NCBI GenBank assembly: GCA_947501615.1
Contig: CANMWK010000002.1
Location: 62,001 to 126,000, forward strand
Direction: 5' to 3'
DNA: 64,000 nt
DNA from: an uncultured Tenacibaculum sp.
GTDB lineage: Bacteria > Bacteroidota > Bacteroidia > Flavobacteriales > Flavobacteriaceae
Shown here: positions 44,004 to 52,664 of the stretch, in pieces
Position numbering within the stretch: the stretch's first letter is position 1
Layout of the letters: each line of letters opens with the position of its first letter
Translations under genes and position numbers: made by a program
Notes under the pieces: model-generated
Database searches by the model: none
What the model was told of the DNA's origin: nothing
The model's input: only the letters and a program-made list of their open reading frames with translations

Positions 44004-44043
44004 TGGATGGTTGATTTAATGATTATTTGTAAAATAAATAAAA

Positions 44044-44181
44044 ATGAAAGATAAAATTACAAAACTAGAATTATTAGCATATATCTATATGTGCATATGT
44101 ACAAATATTGTTACCCTTTTTCTACTTAATTGTGTTTCAAATGTAATAATAGAAAGTTTAGCTAACCCTAAATGTTTATAA
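44044..44181 (+). CDS. Small hydrophobic peptide
   Basis: 45 residues (MKDKITKLELLAYIYMCIC..., hydrophobic middle, four Cys). Starts in the gap divergent from the membrane protein. A possible small membrane peptide; low certainty. Confidence 0.35.
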   Translation: MKDKITKLELLAYIYMCICTNIVTLFLLNCVSNVIIESLANPKCL

Positions 44182-44209
44182 AGAAAAACGTTATCAATAA
44201 ATAAAAAAA

Positions 44210-44256
44210 AACACACCGATTTTCTGACTCCCGATGTGTTATAACCAGTGAGGTAG
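44210..44256 (+). promoter_or_regulatory. Hairpin plus AACCAGTGAGGTAG box, copy 3
   Basis: AACACA (44210-44215) pairs with TGTGTT (44235-44240), then TAACCAGTGAGGTAG (44242-44256), 36 bases before the next ATG. Candidate RNA regulatory element of the replication gene leader. Confidence 0.5.
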
Positions 44257-44291
44257 TTAAAAACTAACTCATCAAATATTACAGTAAAATT

Positions 44292-46148
44292 ATGAATAAA
44301 AATTCATATACACAACAACAAAACAACAACAAAGCAACAAAAGTTGGTATCTACAACCAACAAGTAAAAGATTACTTGGCAAATACCAAACTTTCTTTAC
44401 TAGAACAAAAAGCAATAGAGGTATTTAGAGCTTCCGCACAACGTAGAAGAATTACTAATGACGAATACAATAAAGAAGTAGAAGAATTTAACGCTCTACA
44501 TGGTTTCTTATTATTAAAAAAAGGTAAAGATACAGAAGCGTCTACTTGGTATAGTTACATTAACTACCCTTATTTAGATAGCCAATCGATACATGATGCC
44601 ATGACAAAGTATCGAAAATTTATGTTTACATATAATAGAGATGTAAAGGAAAAGAACACAGATATTAAGGCGTATAACAGTTCTGTAGTAAAAAATATAC
44701 ACGAATTAACACCAAAAGAAAAGCAAGAAATTTATGATTTTAGAAAGCTTAATAAAAGCTTACATATCACAGCGTATAATGAATTGGTGTATCAAAGTAA
44801 TTTATCAAACCCTATCCACCCTAAGCGAAAGTATAAACAATTGTTGCAACAATATTCAGATACGTTTTATGTATTGTTGTTCTTTTATACAAGTCAACTA
44901 AAAAAGAGAAACGGTAAATTATTAGAATATGGTAAACCAACCAGTGTAAAAAAGAATGAGTTACCTAAAATAAGCATTAACCACAAAGATTTAATCGATT
45001 TTAAAGTGAATGGTGTACAACGTTTAAATTTTTCTAAGCGTAGCGCACAAAATCACATACAGGTATTTGTAGAAGCTGGTTTATTATTAAACTATCAATT
45101 TATAAACAAAGATCGCCCTGTATTCGCAAATTTTAACCCCAATATTCTATCGATTTTAGACGGAAAACCACCTAAGTCGCAAGCCCCTGAAAACACTGCT
45201 TTTTTTACCAATGAAGTGCAACAAGTTCATAAACTAAAGTATTATACTAGAACACCTAAAAAGGTAATTAAAAATGAAATTAAGATAGAAGACTGTGCAA
45301 ATAGCACAGTTGGTAAGAAATGCGGTTCGATGCAGGAAACAACCCCCAATAATTACAAGAACACCAGCAAGGTAGGACATAAAAAAAGTGTTGGGCGCGA
45401 AAAAATTAAAAATTTACTACCCGAATTTTTAAAAACCCCAGAAAAAGGACTTAAAAAAGTACAGAAATTGAGTTTAAACTTTATGAATAGGTTTGTTGAT
45501 GATACTGAATTAGCCAAGCAACTGCATGATAATGATTACGCTACTTACAAAGGTTTGCCATATAACTATCTTAAAAGAATTGAATTGTATGCACATGAAC
45601 TCACTATTGATGAGATAAAGACCATATTGGTCCAGGACTTAGTAAAAAGTGCTGCAAAAATTTGGAAGAACCACGAAAACCCACCTTTTGTTGGCGATTG
45701 GAAAAAAGCCATAAACACACTACACAAAGTGTTGTTCAAGAATATTACAACAAATGAAACCTTGTTTAAAAAGCATAGAGAATACCGATGGAAATTGAAC
45801 TTTGCTAGACAATGGTTTATAAGAAATAAAGTAAGTGCTTTATACCCAAGTATGTATTTCGACCCTACTAGAAAATCGCAATCGGAGATAGGTTTTTTTG
45901 GATTACATAAAATTTACCAAAAGCATATTGAATATAAAAAGCAATCTGAAGTAGAAAAAAAAGATAGTATTAGAAAATCGAACCTAAGAAAGAAAGCGAT
46001 TAACAACAATAAAAAACTTAATACTGCTGTGCATAAGTATTTAAAAGGACAATTTACGAGTCAACAATTGTTTGATTATGTTGAAAAAAACTTACCTGTT
46101 TCATTTTATGAAAAATTAATTACAAAAATTCAAATTGGTCAAGCATGA
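44292..46148 (+). CDS. Candidate replication initiation protein
   Basis: 618 residues, strongly basic, no signal peptide. The N-terminus is Gln/Asn-rich. A winged-helix-like segment lies near 238-275 (RLNFSKRSAQNHIQVFVEAG), as in plasmid and phage initiators, and the C-terminal third is helical and positively charged. It is the largest gene of the element's left half and sits where replication genes usually lie. I see no helicase, primase or polymerase motif, so the assignment is by inference only. Confidence 0.45.
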   Translation: MNKNSYTQQQNNNKATKVGIYNQQVKDYLANTKLSLLEQKAIEVFRASAQRRRITNDEYNKEVEEFNALHGFLLLKKGKDTEASTWYSYINYPYLDSQSIHDAMTKYRKFMFTYNRDVKEKNTDIKAYNSSVVKNIHELTPKEKQEIYDFRKLNKSLHITAYNELVYQSNLSNPIHPKRKYKQLLQQYSDTFYVLLFFYTSQLKKRNGKLLEYGKPTSVKKNELPKISINHKDLIDFKVNGVQRLNFSKRSAQNHIQVFVEAGLLLNYQFINKDRPVFANFNPNILSILDGKPPKSQAPENTAFFTNEVQQVHKLKYYTRTPKKVIKNEIKIEDCANSTVGKKCGSMQETTPNNYKNTSKVGHKKSVGREKIKNLLPEFLKTPEKGLKKVQKLSLNFMNRFVDDTELAKQLHDNDYATYKGLPYNYLKRIELYAHELTIDEIKTILVQDLVKSAAKIWKNHENPPFVGDWKKAINTLHKVLFKNITTNETLFKKHREYRWKLNFARQWFIRNKVSALYPSMYFDPTRKSQSEIGFFGLHKIYQKHIEYKKQSEVEKKDSIRKSNLRKKAINNNKKLNTAVHKYLKGQFTSQQLFDYVEKNLPVSFYEKLITKIQIGQA

Positions 46149-46447
46149 GTTTAAAAAAATGTAAATGCGAATGTAACAATAAAGTAACCTGTCCTAATTG
46201 CAGTAAAATTAAGATGGTAATACTGTTGAAATATGATTGTAAGCATCTTAAGCTCGTTGGTTATAATGGACGTTTAATAAATCCAGTTTGGTACAGTCAT
46301 TTAAGCAAAAACAACAAGCCAAAAGACAAGATAATTGATCCTATGATCGCAAGATTTAAAAAGTGTTTGACCTATAATAATTCAGTCAATAAAATAATGT
46401 TTTATGATAATCAAACAAAAGATTTAATTCGAGAAATAACACTATAG
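46145..46447 (+). CDS. Small zinc-ribbon-like protein
   Basis: 100 residues. Cys cluster at the N-terminus (CKCECNNKVTCPNCSK) forms likely metal-binding pairs. It overlaps the preceding stop by 4 bases (ATGA), so the genes are coupled. Function unknown. Confidence 0.6.
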   Translation: MSLKKCKCECNNKVTCPNCSKIKMVILLKYDCKHLKLVGYNGRLINPVWYSHLSKNNKPKDKIIDPMIARFKKCLTYNNSVNKIMFYDNQTKDLIREITL

Positions 46448-46494
46448 TTACACTTTTCCTACTCACTGAAAACCTTTAGTATAAAATTTTAATA

Positions 46495-46662
46495 ATGGGA
46501 AAAAACAAAGATCTAAAAGTAACCAAACAACAACAACAACAATTTTGGAAACATAACATAAATCCAATTACAGGATGGAAAGTTAAGAGTACAAAACAAC
46601 GATTTGAAAAAACAGATTCTAAAGTTATTAATTATGGCAATATCGATACAAATTCAATTTGA
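46495..46662 (+). CDS. Small basic hypothetical protein
   Basis: 55 residues (MGKNKDLKVTKQQQQQFWKH...). Gln-rich and basic. It overlaps the next gene by 29 bases. The conserved-looking FWKHNINPITGW segment suggests a real gene. Confidence 0.45.
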   Translation: MGKNKDLKVTKQQQQQFWKHNINPITGWKVKSTKQRFEKTDSKVINYGNIDTNSI

Positions 46663-46969
46663 AACCCTTAAAAATATTTGTGAATTATATGATGTAATTA
46701 AAGATGAATTTGATATTACTAAGGAATGCATAGAAAATCACAAACCCATTAAAGCCAACTTTGATTTGTTAGATGAAGTGTTTAAAAAGTTTAAAAAAAA
46801 GTTAGTTGACGATAAATCTAAAAATAAGTTCACGCTTAAAAATTATCAAGCTTATTATTTATCAGAATTCATATTTAAGCATTGTGTTTGCTTTCACGGA
46901 ATATTTGAACAAACGTTAACTCGAACACTAGCAAAAAAAATAGATGAAAAACTTATGCAAGCTTCGTAA
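46634..46969 (+). CDS. Small helical hypothetical protein
   Basis: 111 residues from ATG 46634 (MAISIQIQFETLKNICELYD); an alternative ATG at 46604 would add ten residues and lengthen the overlap. Helix-rich, Lys-rich, no membrane segment. Unknown. Confidence 0.5.
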   Translation: MAISIQIQFETLKNICELYDVIKDEFDITKECIENHKPIKANFDLLDEVFKKFKKKLVDDKSKNKFTLKNYQAYYLSEFIFKHCVCFHGIFEQTLTRTLAKKIDEKLMQAS

Positions 46970-47087
46970 ATGTTGCGCAACACCAGAACCAACAATTGTT
47001 GTAATCGATGGCTTTGATATTTACGAGGAAACTCAAATTGTTTGTGCCAATTGTAAAAAAGAATTAAAAGAAGATGAAATATATTAA
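46944..47087 (+). CDS. Mini zinc-ribbon protein
   Basis: 47 residues with LCKLRKCC near the start and VCANCKKE at the end, a two-knuckle metal site. It overlaps the genes on both sides (26 and 14 bases), a sign of a compact coding array. Confidence 0.5.
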   Translation: MKNLCKLRKCCATPEPTIVVIDGFDIYEETQIVCANCKKELKEDEIY

Positions 47088-47679
47088 TAACAGAAACTTA
47101 TATCTAGAAAATAGAATCACCAGTTTAAGACTTGTAACATTACTGATGTTGTTTTACTTAATTGGGTACTTTTTAAAATCGTTTTTTTTGTTTGAAAAAT
47201 CATTTACTGATTTGATAAGTAATTCGATAGCTAGATATATAACTTCTGTTTTTAGCGCTATTGTTTCTGCATCCGCTTTACTAGTCACCTATGTACACAA
47301 AGATCATTTAAATAAAATGATTGGTGAAAAATATAAACTTTTTAATGTATTGCCTTATGTGATCTTTCTTTTTGATGTTTTGATGATGCTATTAATATTC
47401 GATGTCATCAAAAGCAAAACATTTCGATTGGTATTTATAAGCATTTTGTATGCTGTGTGTGGCTTATTGCTGATAAGCATATTCAAAGCACTTTACAAGC
47501 AAGAACAAGCAAGTATTAAACAAGAGCGAGCAAAAGTTGAGCAAAAAGAAGCAGAACAAAAACAAAAGACAGCATTTAAATGTGTTTGCGGAGCTGGTTT
47601 TGCTTCACAAAAGGCCTTAAGTGGCCATCAAGGAAAATGCAAAATTTATAAAGAATCAAAAAAACAAGTTATATCATGA
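47074..47679 (+). CDS. Membrane protein with C-terminal C2H2-type zinc finger
   Basis: 201 residues. Four membrane segments (about 20-38, 50-75, 88-108, 115-137), a charged coiled-coil linker rich in Glu/Gln/Lys, then FKCVCGAGFASQKALSGHQGKC: C-x-C then an H-x4-C arrangement like a C2H2/C2HC finger. A membrane-tethered finger in a phage-like element is unusual. It may hold nucleic acid or another protein at the membrane. Confidence 0.6.
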   Translation: MKYINNRNLYLENRITSLRLVTLLMLFYLIGYFLKSFFLFEKSFTDLISNSIARYITSVFSAIVSASALLVTYVHKDHLNKMIGEKYKLFNVLPYVIFLFDVLMMLLIFDVIKSKTFRLVFISILYAVCGLLLISIFKALYKQEQASIKQERAKVEQKEAEQKQKTAFKCVCGAGFASQKALSGHQGKCKIYKESKKQVIS

Positions 47680-48089
47680 AATTAGAGGAAATAGAAGTAA
47701 CAGCTGAAGAAGTTTATGGAGTTGAATTTAAACCACAACCATACAAGTCATATAAGTGTGGTCAGGCTTGTTTGGCTATGATAACAGGTTTATCGATTGA
47801 ACAGATATGTAATGAACTAAATAAAGAGTACAGCACGAATATTATAAGTGATTTAAAAAAGTTGTTAGACACAAAAGGATATAAAACATTTGTTGTTTAT
47901 GGAGAATTTGAAACTTGTGAAGTGCCAAACAATAGCATTATAAGATTTGAGAAACCTTGTAAAGGTGGACATTTCATTTTAAAAGTAGATGGAAAACTTT
48001 TAGATCCAGAGATCGGAGAAGTAAAAAAGTACATGAATCATTACAAAGTGATACAGTATTTAAACTTCAAAAAGAAAAACAAATTATAA
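47676..48089 (+). CDS. Peptidase C39-like papain-fold protein
   Basis: 137 residues. YKCGQACLAMITGLS holds the Cys nucleophile with preceding Gln region as in C39 peptidases, and GGHFILKVDGKLLDPEIG holds the His and Asp. There is no ABC part, so it is a stand-alone domain. It overlaps the upstream gene by 4 bases. C39 enzymes cut double-glycine leaders, and a GG-leader peptide is encoded at 56360, but a link is only a hypothesis. Confidence 0.7.
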   Translation: MKLEEIEVTAEEVYGVEFKPQPYKSYKCGQACLAMITGLSIEQICNELNKEYSTNIISDLKKLLDTKGYKTFVVYGEFETCEVPNNSIIRFEKPCKGGHFILKVDGKLLDPEIGEVKKYMNHYKVIQYLNFKKKNKL

Positions 48090-48207
48090 GAAACAATATT
48101 CATAAAACAAACAATGAAATATAGAATAATAGATACATAAAAAATAGATAAGTTCATGTAATCTGCATTTGGATTTGAATGCCTAGAAACATTTAAAATC
48201 CAAAAAA

Positions 48208-48858
48208 ATGAGAGAAGATTTTTATTACTTAAGAGTAAGCACAGAAAATCAAAACGTGGACATGCAATTAGATCGAGTTAAGTTACTCGGTGCAAAAGAA
48301 GAAAACATTTTTATTGATAAAGACAGCGGTAAAAATGATGACAGAAAAGAACTGCAGCGACTTCTAGGAAAATTAAGAAAAGGCGACAAAGTAATTTTCT
48401 ACGACTTAACACGATTAGGTCGGAATTTAAAATATCTAATAACATTAGTAGAGCATTTTTATCAAACTGGAATTGATTTTCAAGATTTAACTAATCCGTT
48501 CATAAATACCGAAAGTACCAGGACTGCTGAAGGCGAATTAATCTTCTTGATATTTGGTGCGTTGGGTCAGTATTTCAGAAAATCTAGTAATGAAAAAGTA
48601 AAAGCAGGTTTAGCTGCAGCAAGAGCCAGAGGGAAGTTTGGCGGACGTCCAAAGGGAATAAGTGACAAGCTTAAAGAAGTTGCCCCTTTAGCGGTAATAA
48701 TGCACAAGAACCCAGAGGTGTCAATTAAGGATATTATGAAGGCTTTAAAAATCTCGCAAGGATCAGTTTATCGTTGTTTTGAGCACGAGGGATATGATTA
48801 TAAAAGATCACATAAAAATAAAGGAAACAAAAATGCCTCATATAAATTAAAAAAATAA
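48208..48858 (+). CDS. Serine recombinase (resolvase/invertase family)
   Basis: 216 residues. Catalytic Ser in YLRVSTENQ (residue 10), then DRKELQRLLGKLRKGDKV, DLTRLGRN with the active-site Arg residues, and a C-terminal HTH (VSIKDIMKALKISQGSVYRC). The size fits small resolvases and invertases, not the large phage integrases. It could resolve multimers or flip DNA; I found no clear invertible segment beside it. A terminator follows directly. Confidence 0.9.
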   Translation: MREDFYYLRVSTENQNVDMQLDRVKLLGAKEENIFIDKDSGKNDDRKELQRLLGKLRKGDKVIFYDLTRLGRNLKYLITLVEHFYQTGIDFQDLTNPFINTESTRTAEGELIFLIFGALGQYFRKSSNEKVKAGLAAARARGKFGGRPKGISDKLKEVAPLAVIMHKNPEVSIKDIMKALKISQGSVYRCFEHEGYDYKRSHKNKGNKNASYKLKK

Positions 48859-48867
48859 ATAGTAACC

Positions 48868-48895
48868 AAAACCACCTGCTTTGGTGGGTGGTTTT
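48868..48895 (+). terminator. Terminator of the recombinase unit
   Basis: AAAACCACC (48868-48876) pairs with GGTGGTTTT (48887-48895), 10 bases after the recombinase stop. Confidence 0.75.
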
Positions 48896-48908
48896 ATAAG
48901 AAAAAAAT

Positions 48909-49052
48909 ATGACAAAGTTAGAACAAAAAGTGGTGAGTTATTTCATTGAAAATCATGATAATAGAGTATCGGTAATAGCGGAAAAATTCAAAACAACAAA
49001 ATATGTTATTACTCGAATTATAGATAAACATTTACAAGGTAAGTATAAATAA
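48909..49052 (+). CDS. Mini HTH protein
   Basis: 47 residues (MTKLEQKVVSYFIENHDNRV...). SVIAEKFKTTKYVITRIIDK is a plausible HTH. Possible small regulator. Too short for certainty. Confidence 0.5.
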   Translation: MTKLEQKVVSYFIENHDNRVSVIAEKFKTTKYVITRIIDKHLQGKYK

Positions 49053-49059
49053 TAAGCAT

Positions 49060-49200
49060 ATGAAAGAAGTAATTAAAGACAAGATAGCTTGTGCAGATCC
49101 AAATATTGTAATTGTATGCACGCTCATTGGCTTTATAGCTTTCCTATACTTCCTGTATAAAATAATGAACGATTCAACAGTAATTAAGCTGATACAGTGA
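49060..49200 (+). CDS. Single-span small membrane protein
   Basis: 46 residues with one hydrophobic segment (IVIVCTLIGFIAFLYFLY) after a short charged N-terminus. Starts 7 bases after the mini HTH gene. Unknown. Confidence 0.5.
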   Translation: MKEVIKDKIACADPNIVIVCTLIGFIAFLYFLYKIMNDSTVIKLIQ

Positions 49201-49229
49201 AGCATAGTAGCTGTGGCAATATTTATATG

Positions 49230-49258
49230 AAAAGGCGTGGTAATCGCTGCGCCTTTAT
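49230..49258 (+). terminator. Terminator before the small-gene array
   Basis: AAAGGCG (49231-49237) pairs with CGCCTTT (49250-49256), then T-rich sequence. Confidence 0.55.
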
Positions 49259-49296
49259 TTTCAAATTAAAATTAAAGAGTAATTAAAGGAATAATT

Positions 49297-49557
49297 ATGA
49301 CAAATGAAGATTTACATTTAATCAAAAACAAAATGCAAGGAGCGCAAAATCTAATAAGTTTTGTACAAGAATATTTTTCACCACATGCAACTGAACAACA
49401 AAAGGAAATGGTTCTTCCATTCATAATGAAATCGATTCCACACGCAAATACTTCTATGGAATTTTTAAGAACATTTATTCCTTCATCAAATTTTGCAAAT
49501 GCAAGTGTTGAAGAAATTTTCGCTAACCCAGACTTTGACATATTAAAAAAAGAGTAG
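49297..49557 (+). CDS. Small hypothetical protein, first of the small-gene array
   Basis: 86 residues, no signal. Helical (MQGAQNLISFVQEYFSPHAT). It ends 3 bases before the sulfurtransferase-like gene. The leader holds GTAATTA, the motif repeated before most genes of this block. Confidence 0.55.
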   Translation: MTNEDLHLIKNKMQGAQNLISFVQEYFSPHATEQQKEMVLPFIMKSIPHANTSMEFLRTFIPSSNFANASVEEIFANPDFDILKKE

Positions 49558-49560
49558 ATT

Positions 49561-50331
49561 TTGAAAACACTACTAAACATATTAAGAGACGAAAAAACAC
49601 TTGTTGTTTCTAATCATTCTGGTGGAAAAGATAGCCAAGCTATGTATTTACGTTTGAAAAATATTGTACCAGCTCATAGATTAGTAGTTATTCATTCTCA
49701 TTTACCAGAGGTTGAATGGGATGGGACAGAAGATTTTATTAGATCTACTATTGAACACGAGTTTTTTAAAGTACAGGCAGGTAAAACGTTTTTTGAAATG
49801 GTTCAGAGAAGATATGAAAAAGATCAAAATCGACCTTGTTTTCCTAGTCCTACAAACAGACAATGTACAAGTGATTTGAAGCGAGCACCAATAGCTAAGC
49901 AAATAAGACGCTTATGTAACGAACGAGGATTTAAAATTGTTTTAAACTGTATGGGATTGAGAGCTGAAGAAAGTTCTCGTCGAGCAAAAAAGGAAGTTTT
50001 CAAAATTAATAATACACAAACTAATGGAAAAAGAACTTGGTTTGACTGGTTGCCAATACACAAAATGACTACAGAAGAAATTTTCGCCTGCATTAAATCG
50101 AATAATCAAAAACCTTTTTGGACATATTCAAAGGGTTTAAGCCGTAAAAGTTGTTCATTCTGTATTATGGCTAGTGACGAGGATTTATGTATAGCTGCTA
50201 AGCTTAGACCAGATTTATTAGAAAAGTATAATGAACTTGAAAAGAAATATGGACACACTATGATGATGCCAACAAAAAAACAAGGAAAACGAACATTAAA
50301 ACAAATTATTAACCAGTCACAAAAAGTGTAA
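49561..50331 (+). CDS. PP-loop PAPS-reductase/sulfurtransferase-like protein
   Basis: 256 residues, TTG start directly after the previous stop; the next ATG would remove the PP-loop. SNHSGGKDSQAM is the ATP pyrophosphatase loop. The middle Cys residues (RPCFPSPTNRQCTSDLKR) and C-terminal KSCSFCIMAS may hold an Fe-S cluster or active thiols, as in DndC/PAPS-reductase-like phage enzymes. It may modify DNA or nucleotides, or supply reduced sulfur. The methyltransferase at 53112 is in the same array. Confidence 0.8.
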   Translation: MKTLLNILRDEKTLVVSNHSGGKDSQAMYLRLKNIVPAHRLVVIHSHLPEVEWDGTEDFIRSTIEHEFFKVQAGKTFFEMVQRRYEKDQNRPCFPSPTNRQCTSDLKRAPIAKQIRRLCNERGFKIVLNCMGLRAEESSRRAKKEVFKINNTQTNGKRTWFDWLPIHKMTTEEIFACIKSNNQKPFWTYSKGLSRKSCSFCIMASDEDLCIAAKLRPDLLEKYNELEKKYGHTMMMPTKKQGKRTLKQIINQSQKV

Positions 50332-50344
50332 TTAAAGTAACAAC

Positions 50345-50860
50345 ATGAAAGTATCAAGTAGCATAATAACATTTAGGGTAGATGTCGATTTTCCCAACTG
50401 TGAAGTTGATATGGCATTAAAAGAAGCAATGGCTAACGGTGTTAGAACTCCAGTTCCTTCTATTTTATGTGATGCGGCAATTATACCAATAGAAAAATCG
50501 AAGTTACCTAATACACCTACATCGGCATCTGTCAATTTTTGTCTCAATTGGCTCATGGGATTTGTTGATAGAAACGAAATGAAGATAGTTAACAGTAAAT
50601 GGGATATTGACTATACAAAATCTCCTATTACAGCAATAACAGAATCAGGGATGAAATATAGTGCATATCCAAGTGTAAAAACGGAATTAGAGAAAATAGG
50701 TCTTAAAGTCGACTCTATTTATGGATTAATTCAAGGAACTTGTCATTTGATATGTTCATGCTTTGTGGAGGAATTTAAACCAGAATTAATTAAAGAAGCT
50801 GAAAAAATAGTTAAAGGTGTTTTTAACAAATATGTTCAGTATTTCAAAGAAACTTCATAA
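50345..50860 (+). CDS. Hypothetical protein
   Basis: 171 residues, cytoplasmic, mixed alpha/beta, several Cys (LICSCFVEEF). No family recognised. 13 bases after the sulfurtransferase-like gene. Confidence 0.6.
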   Translation: MKVSSSIITFRVDVDFPNCEVDMALKEAMANGVRTPVPSILCDAAIIPIEKSKLPNTPTSASVNFCLNWLMGFVDRNEMKIVNSKWDIDYTKSPITAITESGMKYSAYPSVKTELEKIGLKVDSIYGLIQGTCHLICSCFVEEFKPELIKEAEKIVKGVFNKYVQYFKETS

Positions 50861-50874
50861 AACCTGTAATTATC

Positions 50875-51141
50875 ATGACAACAGACGAAGCAAAAGAATA
50901 CTTAATTAAAAATACACATTTCAATGAAGAAGATTTTACAAGAGCTTCACATGATGATGTTTCTTGTGGACTCGCAGAAAAAGATGAATGGGTTCATGAG
51001 TACACAACACAAACTTGGGAAGGTCCTATTGAAGGAGAAATGAAAACAGCTATTGAATTAGCAAAAGATCATAAGTTTTGGAATGATCCAGAACAGGTAA
51101 GAGCTTATGAAGATCACATGATAGAACAAATTTATAAATAA
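50875..51141 (+). CDS. Small acidic hypothetical protein
   Basis: 88 residues, acidic (TTDEAKEYLIKNTHFNEEDF). The leader is GTAATTATC-ATG, identical before the genes at 52665 and 55424. The N-terminal TNEEVKEYL/TTDEAKEYL pattern recurs at 55424, suggesting shared ancestry of their starts. Confidence 0.55.
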   Translation: MTTDEAKEYLIKNTHFNEEDFTRASHDDVSCGLAEKDEWVHEYTTQTWEGPIEGEMKTAIELAKDHKFWNDPEQVRAYEDHMIEQIYK

Positions 51142-51151
51142 CCTGTAATAA

Positions 51152-51340
51152 ATGAGATACCTATCAATATTAATAATAATTGGATTATTTACTTCTTGTG
51201 GAGAAAGTGAACCTGTGAAAAGTGGTGAGATTAGGCATATTTCACTTACTAAGAATATTGCCATTGGCACAGATAGCACGATTGTTATTGTGAATAGAGA
51301 CACAGGTAAAACATTGAATATAATTAAACGAAAACAGTAG
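51152..51340 (+). CDS. Small lipoprotein
   Basis: 62 residues. Signal with lipobox (LSILIIIGLFTSCGES), then a short polar part. 10 bases after the previous stop. Role unknown. Confidence 0.6.
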   Translation: MRYLSILIIIGLFTSCGESEPVKSGEIRHISLTKNIAIGTDSTIVIVNRDTGKTLNIIKRKQ

Positions 51341-51343
51341 GTA

Positions 51344-51493
51344 ATGGAATGTAAATATGTTTATGAGGTTGAAATATTCAACAATGAAACAAAAACATGG
51401 ATAAAGGAAAAAAGGTTTTATGCACTACCAAAAAATCCAAATGATTTTCCAAATAATAGTAAAAGAAGAAACTTTAAATCATTAAATCAGTAG
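51344..51493 (+). CDS. Small basic hypothetical protein
   Basis: 49 residues (MECKYVYEVEIFNNETKTWI...). Ends in LNQ-stop, three bases between neighbours. Unknown. Confidence 0.45.
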   Translation: MECKYVYEVEIFNNETKTWIKEKRFYALPKNPNDFPNNSKRRNFKSLNQ

Positions 51494-51498
51494 GAATA

Positions 51499-51666
51499 AT
51501 GGGTAAAAAAATAAAAATAGAGTTTACAGAACCTCAATTTAATTGCTTAATGAGCGTGATTGATTCTGCAAGTGCTGTCTTTAAAGAAGACCCAATAACT
51601 CAGAAAGAAATAAAGCTTATAGATCGTGCTTTAAATAAAGCAGGATATAAAAGAACACATAAATAA
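51499..51666 (+). CDS. Small hypothetical protein
   Basis: 55 residues (MGKKIKIEFTEPQFNCLMSV...). Helical, ends KAGYKRTHK. Unknown. Confidence 0.5.
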   Translation: MGKKIKIEFTEPQFNCLMSVIDSASAVFKEDPITQKEIKLIDRALNKAGYKRTHK

Positions 51667-51690
51667 ACAGTAATTAAAGAAATAATAATT

Positions 51691-51909
51691 ATGAGAAAAA
51701 TATTAGCAATGGTAATAATTTGTTGTAGCTGTTCAGCTCATAAATTATCAAGACCACCATACATGGTAAAAAAAGTAGAATTGACAAATTTAGGATTTAA
51801 AGTCTTAGCGAAGTCGATCGAAAATCCAAGTCAAAGGAATCTTGTATTCCTTAGTGACTCAATTTATCATGTAGGTGATACAATAAGATTTACAACAAAC
51901 AAACAGTAG
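51691..51909 (+). CDS. Small lipoprotein
   Basis: 72 residues with signal and Cys-rich lipobox (ILAMVIICCSCSAH) and a basic polar domain. Leader has GTAATTAAAG. It may be a phage spanin-like or envelope factor; nothing shows this directly. Confidence 0.55.
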   Translation: MRKILAMVIICCSCSAHKLSRPPYMVKKVELTNLGFKVLAKSIENPSQRNLVFLSDSIYHVGDTIRFTTNKQ

Positions 51910-51913
51910 AATT

Positions 51914-52117
51914 ATGAATGTAGGAATTATAAACATATCGTACACGGTAATTTGTCCTAATTGCGATGAATCTATGTATTCAGATTTAGATCGTGATTGG
52001 TTTGATGAAACCTTTGGTGTTGGCTTTCCAGTAGAGTCTTCTGATTTGAAAACTAATCATAAAGTAAAATGTAATGAATGTGGAACCGAATTCGAAATAG
52101 ATCATTTCGAACATTAA
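51914..52117 (+). CDS. Zinc-ribbon protein
   Basis: 67 residues. VICPNCDES and VKCNECGTEF form a four-Cys ribbon. Typical phage accessory protein. Confidence 0.65.
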   Translation: MNVGIINISYTVICPNCDESMYSDLDRDWFDETFGVGFPVESSDLKTNHKVKCNECGTEFEIDHFEH

Positions 52118-52129
52118 ATCTGTAATAAA

Positions 52130-52651
52130 ATGAATACAAAAGATTTAAACGTATCAATCACCAAATCAACTGTAGAATGCTATAAAATTAGGACTAATCA
52201 TTTTGCATGGGCGGATATCACATTAGATTGTGGAAATGAAGCAGGGCGTATTTCTATAGCTTCTGATTATGGGAAATGGCAAAACTACTGGGGAGCTTGT
52301 GGAGAATCGTTCAAACAATTTCTTCAGGGTTTAAATATAGATTATGCTGCAGACAAATTTGGAGCAGATAGATGGTTTGATTTAAATGGAACAATCAAAT
52401 ATCTAGAAGAAAGAATTGAAGATTATGCTACTGGAGATGATAAGGAAGGATTATTGAACGAATTAAATGATCTGAAAGATACATCAGGAAAAGAAGAATT
52501 CATTCAAGTTATTCAAAATTGTGATAGTATAATGGAAATGGAAGATCATATGCCTGATTTAAATTATTCAATCGAGCCTTCTTTTAAAAGATTTTGGAAT
52601 GAATTATGGCCTGAGCTTTTAAGAGAGTTCAAAAAAGAGAGTAATCAATAA
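52130..52651 (+). CDS. Phage-type hypothetical protein
   Basis: 173 residues, Trp-rich (SDYGKWQNYWGACGESFKQF). It resembles uncharacterised proteins found in many phage accessory regions. No signal. Confidence 0.6.
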   Translation: MNTKDLNVSITKSTVECYKIRTNHFAWADITLDCGNEAGRISIASDYGKWQNYWGACGESFKQFLQGLNIDYAADKFGADRWFDLNGTIKYLEERIEDYATGDDKEGLLNELNDLKDTSGKEEFIQVIQNCDSIMEMEDHMPDLNYSIEPSFKRFWNELWPELLREFKKESNQ

Positions 52652-52664
52652 ATCAGTAATTATC

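Noticed and set aside
48208..48858. Serine recombinase as the integrase of the element
   Set aside because: It has the length of a resolvase/invertase, and tRNA 3'-end integration is normally done by tyrosine integrases; none is in the window, so it is probably at the missing right end.
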